A stretch of 64,000 nucleotides of DNA, from assembly GCA_038087015.1 (NCBI GenBank), contig JASBNA010000059.1, forward strand, positions 208,114-272,113, in the 5' to 3' direction. The DNA is from Cerrena zonata. Lineage: Eukaryota; Basidiomycota; Agaricomycetes; Polyporales; Cerrenaceae. Positions within the stretch are counted from its first letter, which is position 1, and every line of letters begins with the position of its first letter. This document shows positions 11,957 to 23,534 of the stretch, one piece after another. The position numbers and the translations under genes are program-made. Below the pieces are notes generated by a model. That model was not told where the DNA came from, ran no database searches, and saw only the letters and a program-made list of their open reading frames with translations.

Positions 11957-13172
11957 TGTCAGAACCATGCCAGAACCTCATCACATGATCCTGACTAATC
12001 CTGATTGGTCATACAAGATCTCTGATCTGGTCTAGAATCCTGCACATCAGCAAACTATCCTCATCTTTTCCACAGTTATTAATCTAACCTCATTCATACA
12101 CTTTCATCATTGTTTATACTATTTACCCCCAACCCTCTGACCTGACCTCCACTTTATCTTTGATTTAACTTTATCCCTTTTGTCTCTATCTGATCTATGG
12201 CCTTTTATTATAGCTGATATCTTAGATAGTTCCTTACCACATGTCTTCTGTTAGAATCCATATGTGCCCGATTAGATAAGATCGGTAAAATGGTCTTTCA
12301 TGTTTCTACTGTTTTCTCTTCTGCCCTTGTTCCTGGTAGTGTACTCTATATAAAGCCATAGTGTACTCTATATAAAGCCATAGTTTACATTGATATACAC
12401 TACATATTTGACTTACTACCACCCCGTTTTACTCCCACTGCTGTTCCTTGACTGTAGCAGACAAATGTGACCCGAAGCGCCTGCCCTCAATCTTTACATC
12501 TTCTCTCCCTGACATTGCCTATCTGTTTCTAATCATCACCCCTTGCAATATCCTTCTCATTTGCCTCTTGATTTATTGCCACTTATTCCTTTCTCCTGTA
12601 CCTTCTCATATGTTTCTATACCTCTGACCTCATTCTGATCTCATCATGCCATTCGCATACTATCCCCTTCATATTTTCTCTCAGTTCTCTATTTCCTTAT
12701 AGGAGTCTTGTAGTATAAATACTTGTCTTGCTTATTATATTTCTTTAGTACAAAACTTGACTTTGATCTGTCCTCATACCTCTGGTGCTCTGTGTGATTT
12801 CCTACACCTCCGACTTAGGACTTGACCTCAGTTTAGTCCACCATCTTAACTCTTCATCCCTACACTTGTCTTCTAGGGATTGCCTAGTTGACAACTCTAA
12901 ATCCTGGCAAAACATCCTAGTAATTATTCTGGTACCTCCTACTTACCTCTGTCTGCATTCAGGTCTCTTACCAGTTCCTATATCACTGACTCATGTTATC
13001 TCTGAAATCTAGAGCTATATTCTAGAAGGGTGTAACACATAAGTTAAAGCCAAGCCCATTTGTATTAAACTCTATCTACATTACAGGTCCTGAGTCGCCA
13101 ACTTGTATCTCTTACTTCCTACTTAATCTCTCTTCCTGTGACCCCTGCATCACTCTGAGATGGACCATGACA
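11957..13172 (+). mobile_element. solo LTR, family A (copy A1), with nested LTR
   Basis: The element begins tgtcagaacc and ends ccatgaca, the same ends as other family A copies. It is flanked by gtggc (11952-11956) and atggc (13173-13177), a 5-bp target duplication differing by one transition. It interrupts the pogo transposase between ...KKEA and TSKSSD. Without the nested 250-bp LTR and its 5-bp duplication it is about 961 bp, matching the 959-bp young copy at 38200. CpG depletion indicates age. No internal coding region is present, so it is a solo LTR left by recombination. Confidence 0.8.
12249..12498 (+). mobile_element. 250-bp solo LTR nested in LTR A1
   Basis: It starts tgttagaatcc and ends atctttaca, with a perfect TCTTC duplication at 12244-12248 and 12499-12503. 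The neighbouring A1 sequence closes up exactly when it is removed. It keeps CpG dinucleotides (gcccgatt, gaagcgcc), so it arrived later than A1. A TATA box (ctatataaagcc) appears twice because 22 bp are duplicated in tandem at about 12,340-12,386. Small size and TGTTA start suggest a Copia-type LTR, which is an inference. Confidence 0.8.
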
Positions 13173-15358
13173 ATGGCCTCCTTTTTAATGTCAGGATTGA
13201 GAAGGTTTTCTATGGCCATACAATTGCAGTGCTGAAGAATGCCGGTAGCTTCTAAATCATTAAGCACAGATATGACATTCTATTTCACAGTGTAAACTGG
13301 TTTATCAGGAGATTCAATGAGCAAGGTGATAGGAATAGAAACATCAGTTACAGGTGGGTTTGCTTCATCTGGAATAATCCCTGTTCTATGCCAGCGGTGT
13401 CTGATTGTGGATATGTCAACTTTGTTCTATGCTTCTTTAGCTATACACATTACTTCAAGCTGATTGATCTTGTAAATGTCAGCTGGAGTATTGTTGTAGT
13501 TGTAGTTATCAATTGCTCATTAGATAAATTTGGCATAGTAGTGGGCTTTAAAACATCCAATGATGCCAGCATCTAGCAGTTGGATATAAGGGGTAAGATT
13601 TGGTTCAAAGTTTTCAACTTCAATATTGGTGAGTCTGTCTAGTACAATGTGACTAGAGAAGTTATTTTGAAATAGGAGGATATGCCAATCTTTGACATAA
13701 AGCTTCTCATCCCAAACATGAAGCCACTTTTGATATAATATGTCTATCATCCAAGCCTTTATATTATTTTGATAATAAAAGCCAAGTTCAGGTCCCATCT
13801 TCTTTGCAAAGTAGCAAGGTTTCTTAGCTTTGCCAATAATGAATGCAGGTTGTTTTTTAAACTCAGAGGCATTGGTTGCAAATGCAAAGATAAGACAAGT
13901 CTTTATACCTTTCATACCACTCTTGTGGGATTATGCAAGGCCTCAGTCTGGTATCATCCTATTGTGACACCAAAACTAAGTAAGTGCTCTTTAGAGTTCA
14001 ACCTAAAATACTTAGACTTATGCCCAAAATAGACTTGTTTCATCAATATTTCAAATATTGTGGGGTTTGTAACCTTTCTTCTTAATGATCTCTTGAATAT
14101 AATGTTGTTCTTTCTGAACATCATTAACACTACTAGATCCAGCCTCTCAGTGGTATTTAAACTCCTTAAGTCCAACTCTTTTTTTGAATCAAGCCAACCA
14201 CCCATCACTTAGCTTCAATTGATCATTTTCAGGAATGTTCTGCATCCCCACAAACTATCTCCACTTCTCCTGCAACATCTCTCCAGATAGCAGAATACCA
14301 TCCTCTATCACTTTTACAACCCAAAGCTCTAGCATCTTATCAACCTCTAGATATGAGACTTGCTTGACTCACTTTGCATGATGCTGAGTTGAGTTGGCCT
14401 CAGCCTATTGCCTATATAACTCAGTCTCCTTGCTAACCTAGTTGGAGACTAGTGGTTACTTGATCTGGAGATCAGGAAAGACAGCACTGAAATGTCTCAC
14501 AGTTGCACTCTGGTTCTTTTCATTTTCTGCCTACTAGTCCAGAACAGTTTATTTTTTCCTCAATTGTAGCTTGGAGCTTGGTTTTTTGGGTAGTCTGTTT
14601 GTCTTTTTTTCTTGGATGCTTATCAGAAGGAATGACAGGTATGTGATCAGGTACTGGATAGTCATGAGATTGGGAATATTTCACAAGTCAAAGGTTTTAT
14701 GCACCTTTTCTCTTAACTTCAGCAACACTAAAAGTCAGGTTGTCTAATTTCTGAACAGCAGTTAGTGGTTGGTTATCAAGTTTGCTGAAGGCTTATTTGA
14801 AATTTGATGCATTTTCTAGCTTCTTAACAATAATAACCTCATCAATGAATTGCCTTGCATATTCAACCATTCTTTATCAGCCTCTGATAACTTTTTTCCT
14901 TTCTTCAACTCAGCTTCTAGCTTCTTTTTCCAAGTTTTAATTCTGAATTAAGACTTTGATAGATCTTTCTTAAGCCTATTTAGCATAGTACAGAACATCA
15001 TAGAATAAAGTAAGATGGTGATGTTATTGCTGAAATTATTGTCACATTGTAAATAGCAACTCAAAATTTTGAAATATATATTGTCTAATATTATTTTATC
15101 TATCTAACATTATAGAGATTTGACCAAATCTATATGTGTCTACAATTGATACCAACTTTCTATGGGTTTTTGGTATTGAAAAAGCTATAAGGTATGGAGA
15201 TAGAGGGAGGCTATGGGTTTTCTTACTAAACCAACTCAGTTTCTATCAAAAGCCTATGGATTATGAGGGATTATGGGTTTAGAAGACTATGGAACAAGAG
15301 GGCTTCAACTATACAGTCAAAGCTATGGAAACTATTTTAGTCAAGCTCATCTATAGTA

Positions 15359-15702
15359 TGTCACATATGAGTTGAGACTTGTTATTTATAACAGCAACTA
15401 TATACTACCTATATTTAGGCATTGATATTAACAATAGATGACTGTGTGACTACACTAGAATTCAGCTCAACATATAAGGTAGGCCTTGGAGATGTTTATT
15501 CCAGTTCAGATATGTTAAGAAACTGTATGAAGGTGATATATAGCTCTTTCAGTATTGTCTGAGATGCTTTTGCATTTATCTCACTTAGTTAGTTCACTTT
15601 TGTGACATACTCTCACCTTGGGCAATACTATATAAAGCTGCCTTAATTGGGTAATACAAATCTTTGCTCACTGCAAGTGTAAGTCTCAACTTATATGCAA
15701 CA
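15359..15702. mobile_element. 344-bp element with 24-bp inverted ends (small LTR or MITE)
   Basis: The left end tgtcacatatgagttgaga is mirrored by agtctcaacttatatgcaaca at the right, and both sides are flanked by TA. TG...CA ends and an internal TATA box (tactatataaagctgcc) suggest a small solo LTR. The long inverted repeat and TA flanks instead suggest a Tc1/mariner-type MITE. The flanking 5-mers (tagta, tactg) do not match well. Class is left open. Confidence 0.5.
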
Positions 15703-18199
15703 TACTGTAATGTGAATTTAGTGCTGTAGAGTTCAGATTCAATGATCTTAAACCTAGGTTAGAGATGACACAGTTAAGAGAGCATTGGCACCTAATTCTT
15801 TTTGATTCCTTGCCTGGCTTATAAAGCTTGTACAAACTGGGACTTAATTTTGTAAGAGTTGTGGCTCTGGATATCGATACATATAGTACAACACTACAAT
15901 TATATCCTATTTCTAGGCTTTGCATGCAGGTGAGGTATGCTCAGCAACATTTATAGCTTATAAACTGGATTGGTGCCTATTTTGGCAACCTCAAACTGAG
16001 CTTTCTAGAGTGTGTCTTATCTTAGTCAGCTCAGCTCAGAGATCATATAGATTAGATCTATTGTAATATTGATCTTAAGTATATACACTGAGTATAATAA
16101 TTCATATTAATAAATGTTATTTCATGTTATTTCTTAGATTTTGCTCCAGGTCCTCTGCCTTTATATCCAGATATAGTATAGTAATCTAGCTAGGCTTGTA
16201 CTATTCTTCTTATGATGTGACTTCCTAGAACCCATAATAGATATTGATTTTGATCATGATTGAACTTGAAGTCTTTGTCTTTAACTTTTAAGAGAACTCT
16301 TTGACTCTTGTTACTAGCCTCTTGTCAAAGTATTTGCTATCTTACTTTACCCTAGCTTCTGTTTAAAATATCTTCAAATATTCTCTTTTAAAATTAAGAT
16401 ATCCTTTAAAGCCAATATAATACAGAAATAATTGAAGCATCTGTTACCAACTTTGAAGGGAAAAAAGAATGTTATTGTTGCAGAAAACTATTCCCTCTAG
16501 ATGCTCAATTCTACAAGGTTGTCACCAAAACCAAGAGAATTGGACAGTCTGCTCAGGTTGAGCTTTCTTCTAACTGTTTTATTATGCAAATTAAAAGAGC
16601 TCAATAAAAATTAGACAGTCAGCTACCAATAGCAGCAGTTCAAATTCTCAGATGTCTTCAAGCAATAGTAAATGGTATACTTCTGTATCTAATAGTTGCA
16701 AGATACAATGTATATTTTAAATGCAAATCTATAGGAGCTACTTAGTCCCTTCTTCAGGCCTTTCTCCTTCTCCACAGATATCTATAGGCACACCACTTTA
16801 CTCTCTTGCTCCATATCTATATAACTAGCAAGTTTATGATATTGCTATCAATCTTTTTAGCTAAGGTATTCACAAAGCTATATTACAATCTCAGCATAGT
16901 CAAGGTAGAGTTTTCAAATTAATAGAACAACAATTGTATATTCACCTCTATGAACAAGGTTCAACTGTGTAGTCTCTTTAGGATTAGGATTCCAGACAGG
17001 GCCTATCATTAGTAGATATAGGCCCATTTACTATCAAAATATATCCTCTCCTCTCTCTCCTCCTTTATTTGCAAAACCTTTGGTATTAAATATAGGTAAT
17101 GCTATTATTATATCTTAGGGGTATAGCAGTGGCCACTGGTGTTCTGGTACCAGTTTGTAGGGGTGGTATAAATGTATTGCAGCTCCTCCAACTTTATAAG
17201 GTGTCATTTATGAAGAGTGTTCTTTGAAGATCTCATTAGCTTAACTCGGGAAGCATACTTACAAAATGGAAAATATTGGAGTAAGTTCTAGTTATTTCTT
17301 ATTATACTAATATAATCTCTTACTTATTCTATTATTGGAGATTAGCTGTTGCTATCAATTATGTTGATACAAAGGTAGAAGGTGCAGCACTTCACAATAT
17401 CTGCTACAAAGCTATTTTGCAAAAATAGAGCAAATAGATAGATAAACAAATACTGCTTTCTATAGATAATACTACTATTTATTATGTTGAAAAATATGTG
17501 AAGATTGATACCTCATCTTCAAACCAAAAAACTGCTTTATATGATATGTCTCTATACTCTTACTATACTGATAGTAAGTCTAGGTGATTCACCAATGTTG
17601 AAGTATCACTACAGATTCTTGTATATAATCAGACATATTTTTTAGGGACTTAAGCATATGAACAAGTGTTAGATATGGAGATTGAGGCTGAGGCTACTGA
17701 TGAGAAGGTAAACTTGGAGTCAAGAACTAATCAGTCTCAGGTGAGATTGTATTTGTTAATCTCAATATCTATACTTATATATTATATTGTCTATTTTAGG
17801 AAGTTGTTTCTAATCAGCAGGCTAAAGAGCTAGTGGCCTCATCTTTAAGAATAAGTTTCATAAAGCATTCACACCAGGAAATAGTATATTTCATACCTAG
17901 TAGTAATAATCTACAGTCAACCTAGCTAATCCTAATTCTTGATAGAATCTTTCACCTCTGACTACTCCACCACCATCTAGTAAATGACCAGCACCCTTTA
18001 TATCATCAAATCTTAAAAACTGGTTAAATCAAAGGCTATATCTGATCAGTGTAAGCCAGATTATGCTGTTTTTATCTATTGATTAAGAGTTCAGAGCTCA
18101 GACTAATGATCTCATTAGCAGTTACTAAAAAGATCTTCTCAAACTGCAACTTTTATATTCTACCTAAACTCTCTCTTATAGATATATGCAAATTACCAT
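15703..18199. other. decayed A+T-rich DNA, probably the upstream part of the alpha-kinase relic
   Basis: No intact frame is present. At about 16,440-16,620 a plus-strand frame reads ECYCCRKLFPLDAQFYKVV and then SAQVELSSNC, which may be a Cys-rich N-terminal segment of the gene whose kinase part lies at 18,200-18,822. A further in-frame stretch with intron-like borders lies near 17,640-17,870. The link between these pieces is inferred only from order and strand. Confidence 0.3.
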
Positions 18200-18822
18200 A
18201 GCTTGATATCTGGTCATTTTCAAAATGTACTGGATCTATAACTATTGCTCTTGGAGAGCATATTGGGAGTAAGAGAATATTCAAAATAGCACATCCTGGT
18301 CAAATTTTTAGCATAGAACCAGTCCCTTCAGCAACTCCAACTGCAGGTGCATTTTACACCCCAGCAGCTACCTTTTGTACTTCTTCCTCTCCATATGACA
18401 ATCATCTTGTCTGTATAAAACAGATATATAAAATGGAAGGTATAGGTAAAGATATTACAAGGCTTCAGGAGCCAGATGAAGTGAAAGAGATCTTTGGTAA
18501 GATCATCTGCCTTCTATTTGGTCATGTTCTCACCAATATAATATACAGCTTTATGAAGCATCAACAAGCTTTCAGAGCTCAACCTCTTTTGTTTCCTGTG
18601 TCACAATTGTGTCTTTTGAATGCAATATTTGCTATTGTTCATGCAGACAAGAATAAGACATTTCTTATTGAAAAGTATATACATGGTCATTTCATCAAGT
18701 ATATCAACAATGTGAAGCTGGCTCCAATATCTGGTTTTAAAGGAGATGCTGCTTATGTTGCTAAGTTTCTCTGTTTTATTCAGCATATTCAATCTCACTA
18801 CCACATCTTCTTTATATAGACA
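18200..18822 (+). pseudogene. alpha-kinase-like (MHCK/EF2K type) fragment
   Basis: The plus-strand frame reads a glycine-rich nucleotide-loop-like segment (LGEHIGSKRIFKIAHPGQ), then CIKQIYKMEG and an open run of 128 codons from 18433. That run contains LQEPDEVKEIFGKIICL, YIHGHFIKYINN and FKGDAAYVAKFLCFIQHIQ. These match the order and spacing I remember for basidiomycete alpha-kinase domains. The fragment ends where the family continues with the DFQG/TDPQ metal- and substrate-binding part, so the C-terminal catalytic end is missing. Upstream frames carry stops. Alpha-kinases phosphorylate Ser/Thr in helical targets; this copy should be inactive. Assignment rests on remembered motifs, without a search. 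Confidence 0.5.
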
Positions 18823-19162
18823 TCCTTATTCTCTTTCCTATATATATCTCAATTCTTCCCTATATCCTTATATTATCATGCTTCTCTGTGATTCCCCTTA
18901 TATACTATACATCCTTTATTGTACTCCTTAGCTCTCCTTTTTCTCCTACTGACTAGTACATGAAGGTAATTATATACTCTTTTTTTCTCCTGCTGACTAG
19001 TATACAAAGATAATTTATGCCTATTTATATTTCATTTGCTCAGTGAAGCCAACTAGCATGTCAGCTTACATACTAATCCTCAAATTATCACTAGCCTATA
19101 CAAGTGAAACTTTTACTTTTTTTAAATCCTAATTATCTAACTGTAATATAATAGAGAACTTG
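18823..19162. other. A+T- and pyrimidine-rich spacer
   Basis: The stretch is rich in tatat and ctc tracts. I see no gene and no clear element ends in it. Confidence 0.4.
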
Positions 19163-19275
19163 TGTCAGAACCATGCTAGAACCCTATCACATGACATACC
19201 TAATCCCTACTAATCCCGACCTATCCTAGTCGACCCCTGGCTCGGCCTGATATTCCCATTATCGATACGATCAGG

Positions 19276-20385
19276 TGTTTGACCAAAATACTAGACTTTA
19301 GTCAAGGGTGTCGATCCAGAGAAATCTTGGGTAAGTCGTTATACCGAATATTCCCTGTCGTTCGTTTGGTGGTTGAAGTTCTCTGACAGGTAACAAGTGT
19401 ATGACTTTCTACCAACTGAGGTTTGGGTATAAGTAAGTTGTTGTCCTAAGTATTGGATACCTAGAGATGTAGTATAGAGGTTAGTTAGACTTGACTTAGA
19501 ATGAAATACCTTTTATGGCGCAGGGGACGCTTCGTAATACTTGACTGATGTGGACCGTTGTCCGAGTACTGTTGTACTCTAATACTTATACTTGGGGAAC
19601 ACTTGATATAGACTTTCAGGACTTCACGGGGCACTGACCGTGAAGGATGGACCTAACGTCGATGAGTTTGGCTCAAAGGTTAGTCACTAGTTAAGAGTTA
19701 AGGTGTAAAGGTTACTGATATTCTCGTATGTACTTGACAGGTAAGTATACTACTTGCACTAAGGCTATGGCTTAGTCACAATAGATACAGACTTAGACAA
19801 TGGTCTTTAAACAGGTTTCCTCTCACACTACTTGGGGGGAGAATCCTTGGTGAGGGAGTCTTCCTCGGGGAGAGTCCTTCCTTAGCTCAGAATCGGGGGT
19901 CTATATATACTACTGAGGCTGTGGCTGTGCTATCTACATGCTAGCCAATCATAACACTTCTTCCCACACCTTGTGCGTGCTGAATGTCCTGCTGGCCAAT
20001 AGCATTAATAGCTCAGTGTCCTGCGTAAGTGCCCAGACAACTTACAAGGGACAGTGGCCAATAGCATAAAAGGCTCACTACATGCTGAGTAATCTAAATA
20101 GTCCGTTATCCAGTAGCATAAATGCCTCGAGAGTTGCTGTGCAAGCTAACACTCGAATGCGAGAGAAAATGTCCATAATAGGAAACAAAATGACTCATCC
20201 AGTGAGTGGGAAATAGTTCATCACATAGTTGTTCTCGCGCTTTCAGTCTGCGACCAATCAGATGATCAATAGGTTCTCGCAGGCTGGCACTTTGTAGTAA
20301 GCAATACATAGTCATTTGGCTAGTTCATACTATGCTTCAAGAATGTTGTATAGAATCAATGTCTAGGTGTGAATCTGTATTTACA
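19276..20385. mobile_element. 1.1-kb LTR-like insert, family B (copy B1)
   Basis: The insert starts tgtttgacc and ends tatttaca, giving TG...CA ends, and lies where family A sequence is interrupted. The flanks extend the ends to an inverted CAGG/CCTG rather than a direct duplication, so the exact limits and class are uncertain. It has a TATA-like tctatatatactac and a motif near ccaatagcataaaagctca about three times (about 19,996, 20,058 and 20,111). Moderate CpG content says it is younger than its surroundings. A related copy lies at about 22,960-23,520. Confidence 0.5.
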
Positions 20386-20523
20386 CCTGACACCGTACTC
20401 CACTTGTCCTTCCCACAGTCATTTCCTCTGCCATGCTCCCATCTTCTGTTTATTCTATTTACCCCTGACCCTCCGACTCGTTCTCCGCTTTATCTTTGAT
20501 ATCCTTTTACCCTTTTGCCTTTA

Positions 20524-20899
20524 CACTGAGCCAGAAACCTAATTTTAGGCCCAACAAAAAGGTGAGAAATCAGTCATAAAACATAATAATTTTCAAGCAA
20601 CTTTTCCAGCCAAAAAAATAAAATAAAACTCAAAGTTCTTAGAACATTTTGTGAATACAAGAATTCAATAAAAATCTGAGAAAATATGAAGCATAAAACT
20701 GTGAATTCCCACTCACAACACAGTTTTTCTATCCTAAAAACTTAAGGTTTTATATTTATTTTTTGAATGCACAGAATGTTGTAAGAACTTTGAATTCTAT
20801 TTCATTTTTTTGGCTGGAAAAGTTGCTTGAAAATCATTACGTTTTATGACTGATTTTCCATCTTTTTATTAGGCCTAAAATTAGGTTTCCAGCCCAGTG
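20524..20899. mobile_element. CACTG-ended MITE, copy 1
   Basis: 376 bp with long inverted ends: cactgagccagaaaccta at the left and its mirror taggtttccagcccagtg at the right; the pairing continues for about 85 bases. It is flanked by TTA on both sides (20521-20523, 20900-20902), and the host LTR has a single TTA at this place. CACTG ends with a 3-bp duplication are the signature of the CACTA/EnSpm group. There is no coding capacity, so movement would need a transposase from elsewhere. Confidence 0.82.
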
Positions 20900-21301
20900 T
20901 TATCTGATCCATGGTCTTTTATCGTAGCTGATTCTTCTAGATAGCCCATTACCACACGCCTTTCCTCTCCGACATCACCAATCAACATCCAATCATCAGC
21001 CTCGTAATATCTTTCTCATTTATCTCTTGTTTAATTACCTTGTATTCTTTCCTCCTGTACCTTTTCATATGTCCTATGATTTTGACCCTATTCCTATTAC
21101 ACCATTCGCACATCACTCCCCTTTGTATTTTCTCTAAGTCCTTTGTTCCTTGTAGGAGTCTCATAGTATAAATACTCATCTCACTCGCTGTATTTCCTTA
21201 GTACAAAACTCAACTTTGATTCGTCCTCATACCTCCAATCTCCGTATGATTCCCTACTCCTCCGACTAGGACTTGACTTCGGTTTAGTCCACTGTCTTAA
21301 T

Positions 21302-21665
21302 CACTGGGCCAGAAACCAGATTCTAGATCTAATAAAAAGGTGGAAAATCAGTTATAAAATGTAATGATTTTCAAGTGACTTTTCCAGTCAAAAAAACAAA
21401 ATTTCTTGCAACATTCTGTACATAAAAAAATAAAATCTAAAATTTAACATATTTATTACAAAAAAAAAGTATCTTCAGTGGTAATTCACAGTTTTAAGCT
21501 TCATATTTTATAAAGATTTTATTTAATTCTCATATCCACAAAATGCTATTAGAACTTTGAATTTTGTTTAGTTTTTTTGACTAGAAAGTTACTTAAAAAT
21601 CATTACATTTTATGATTAATTTTCCACCTTTTTATTGGGCCTAGAATCTGGTTTCCGGCCCAGTG
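21302..21665. mobile_element. CACTG-ended MITE, copy 2
   Basis: 364 bp of the same family, cactgggccagaaacca to tggtttccggcccagtg. The flanks (aat, cag) do not match and a piece of the host LTR is missing beside it, so a deletion or exchange probably removed one junction. Confidence 0.75.
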
Positions 21666-21836
21666 CAGGGCTGTATCCTAGAAGGGCGCAACACATAAGT
21701 TGAAGCCAAGCCCATTTGTATTTGACTATCTACGTTACAGGTCCCGAGTCGCCGACTCATATCCCTACTCTTCCCTCACTCTCTCCTCCAAGCGACCTCC
21801 ACGTCGCTCCGAGACAGACCGTGACAGTTTGTTTGC

Positions 21837-22955
21837 TAATAGCAATTTGGGTTTTACTAGCTTCAATCAGGACCACATTTGCAATCATTTCTGCTAATAC
21901 TTTAGCCTTCTAATACTTCCAAATTCTGATCAACCTTAACCTGCATCTGCACCTTTAAATCTACTTGATCAAGTTGAATCTGTGAAGAGAAAAGGGAAGG
22001 AGAAGAAAATTAACATATCAGTATTAGAATTTAAAGGTATTGCCTAAGCTGCTCTACTTGAAGATGATCCTAAGGATGCTGAGAGCAATAAGCTATTCAA
22101 CATGATAACACAATCTGGTGCTGTTATTAATGGAAGAGTGTAATAATAGGTTTGTAGTTGTAATAAACAGAGGTCAGGTGGTTTTTACTCTACTATGATA
22201 GACTAGGTATCACTAGTACTCATCTTATAAAGGTTTTAATACTTTCTAATGTGTAAATGTAACTCATATATAATACTTAGTTACTTGTTTAGTTGTATTC
22301 AGTTTACTACTAAGATAGTAGAGATATTTCATAAGACAATAGGCTCTCTGATAATAGCTCAATTAGCAAAAGAAATATTAGATATAAAAGTAGAATATTA
22401 TAAAATTTGATTGCTTCCAAATGACTTGAGTTATTATAACACATTAGATTTGTGATTAATCAGTCAAATTATGCCCCTTTCTGTTTTCAATTCCACTTAC
22501 TCATTATCTGCATACTGTGACTATCTGCACCTGAATCAATGGCCTGTGAAAGTCAACATAAACTATGTCATATATCTTTCTATATGAATCAAATTATCAT
22601 TCATACTCATTTAGTGCTCATCTTTTTCTATATTAGCACCTCCTGATATTCTTAAACCATTTGTTAGAGAGTTTTTTCTCAAGGATGATTTGATGCCTAC
22701 AGTGCTGCAAAAGTTGAAAAAAGCACTACAATAGTGATATTTATAGTTAAAGGTATATTAATATTATATAAACTTGGACTTGCTAGTTTTTATCTTTAAT
22801 GTTTATTCTATCATGTCACCATAAATATTAATATCCTGAAGAAGTATTATAAGCTTTGAAACTTTCAAGGCACCAAGAAACAAGCTTACAACTTTGAAAC
22901 TCTTAGTTTAATGATTTTTAAGATCAAAAAGAAGTTTCCAATCAGTGGAACATGC
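21837..22955. other. decayed DNA without recognisable gene
   Basis: Short plus-strand frames (for example LLEDDPKDAESNKLFNMI at about 22,055-22,110) look like eroded coding sequence but match no family I know. Position suggests the upstream part of the integrase relic at 23,535. Confidence 0.35.
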
Positions 22956-23520
22956 AATATTTAAACAAATTTATTGTTAGCAACTAACTAAACTTACCTG
23001 CCTAGATTGCCACAAAAACTCTATCTTAATACTTAGATAACAATGTTAAGAGGTTAAAACCCAGATAAGTCTCAGTTAGGAGATTCAGGCAACCACCTTG
23101 AATCAGGTGACTAAGAATAGGAACTGTCTTAGTTGAATACTTCTATTCAGTAGTATCTCAAGTCTGAGGGATGTATTGCTGAAAACAAGGTCTATATATA
23201 CTAATTGGCCTGTGACTGTGCACATGTCCTTCTAACCAATCAGATCACTCCTTTCCACACTTTATGCTAGATTACCAATCTAATATCTGTAACCAACCAA
23301 TAGCATTAAAGCCTCACTATTCATGAGTCAGCCAACTTGATGATGAGTAAGCCAAACTGCCAAACTAACTAATAGCATAAAAGCCTCAAAGGCTGCTTGA
23401 TAATACACTATTGCATAAGCCAATAGCATAAAGAGCTCATAGAATGCTGAGTAAGCTATATACATTGGTAAGCATGTGATTACCAAGAGCTTAGTCATTC
23501 CACTTATATCATGAGAACCT
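22956..23520. repeat. family B relic (copy B2)
   Basis: It shares with B1 the TATA-like tctatatatactaa, a following tgtg-ctgtgcac stretch and three copies of the ccaatagcat(a/t)aaagcctca motif (about 23,297, 23,369 and 23,420). Ends are not resolved. CpG is absent, so it is older than B1. Confidence 0.45.
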
Positions 23521-23534
23521 TAGACATGCTCAGT

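Larger units (their letters stand above)
11655..14800 (-). pseudogene. pogo-type (DDE_1) transposase pseudogene
   Basis: Read on the minus strand, the remains run from an N-terminal helix-turn-helix (PLVSNWVSKE, about 14,450), through a CENP-B-like DNA-binding segment (EDGILLSGEMLQEKWR, about 14,300), to the DDE core (about 13,915-13,520, with KPCYFAKKMGPELGFYYQNN and VENFEPNLTPYIQ). The end is near 11,655 (TSTKITDYFSHY then stop), on the far side of the LTR inserted at 11,957-13,172. Frameshifts and stops occur throughout. The catalytic aspartate expected in LLQDNFSGH reads Asn (LLFQNNFSSH). The protein once cut and pasted the element in the nucleus; it cannot now be active. The start of the original ORF is not resolved. 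Confidence 0.7.
11461..15311 (-). mobile_element. pogo/Fot1-like DNA transposon, decayed and interrupted
   Basis: The left end starts CAGTCGAAGCCCTCT after TA (11459-11460). The right end is its inverted and slightly mutated copy, AGAGGGCTTCAACTA, followed by TA (15312-15313). TA duplication plus ends starting CAGT fit the Tc1/mariner-pogo superfamily. Removing the inserted LTR (11957-13172 and one 5-bp duplication) leaves about 2.63 kb, a normal size for pogo elements. The interior encodes the broken transposase on the minus strand. Almost all CpG has been lost, which marks it as old. Confidence 0.75.
19163..21836 (+). mobile_element. solo LTR, family A (copy A2), enlarged by three insertions
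   Basis: The left end tgtcagaaccatgc and right end gaccgtgaca match the other family A copies, and the intervening LTR sequence can be followed in pieces. It is swollen to 2,674 bp by an LTR-like insert (19276-20385) and two CACTG MITEs (20524-20899, 21302-21665). Flanks acttg and gtttg differ by two transitions, so a decayed target duplication is possible but weak. About 150 bp of LTR sequence is missing at the second MITE. Confidence 0.7.

Noticed and set aside
15686..15925. 79-codon minus-strand frame as a gene
   Set aside because: It starts inside a repeat end, has no known domain and lies in CpG-depleted DNA.
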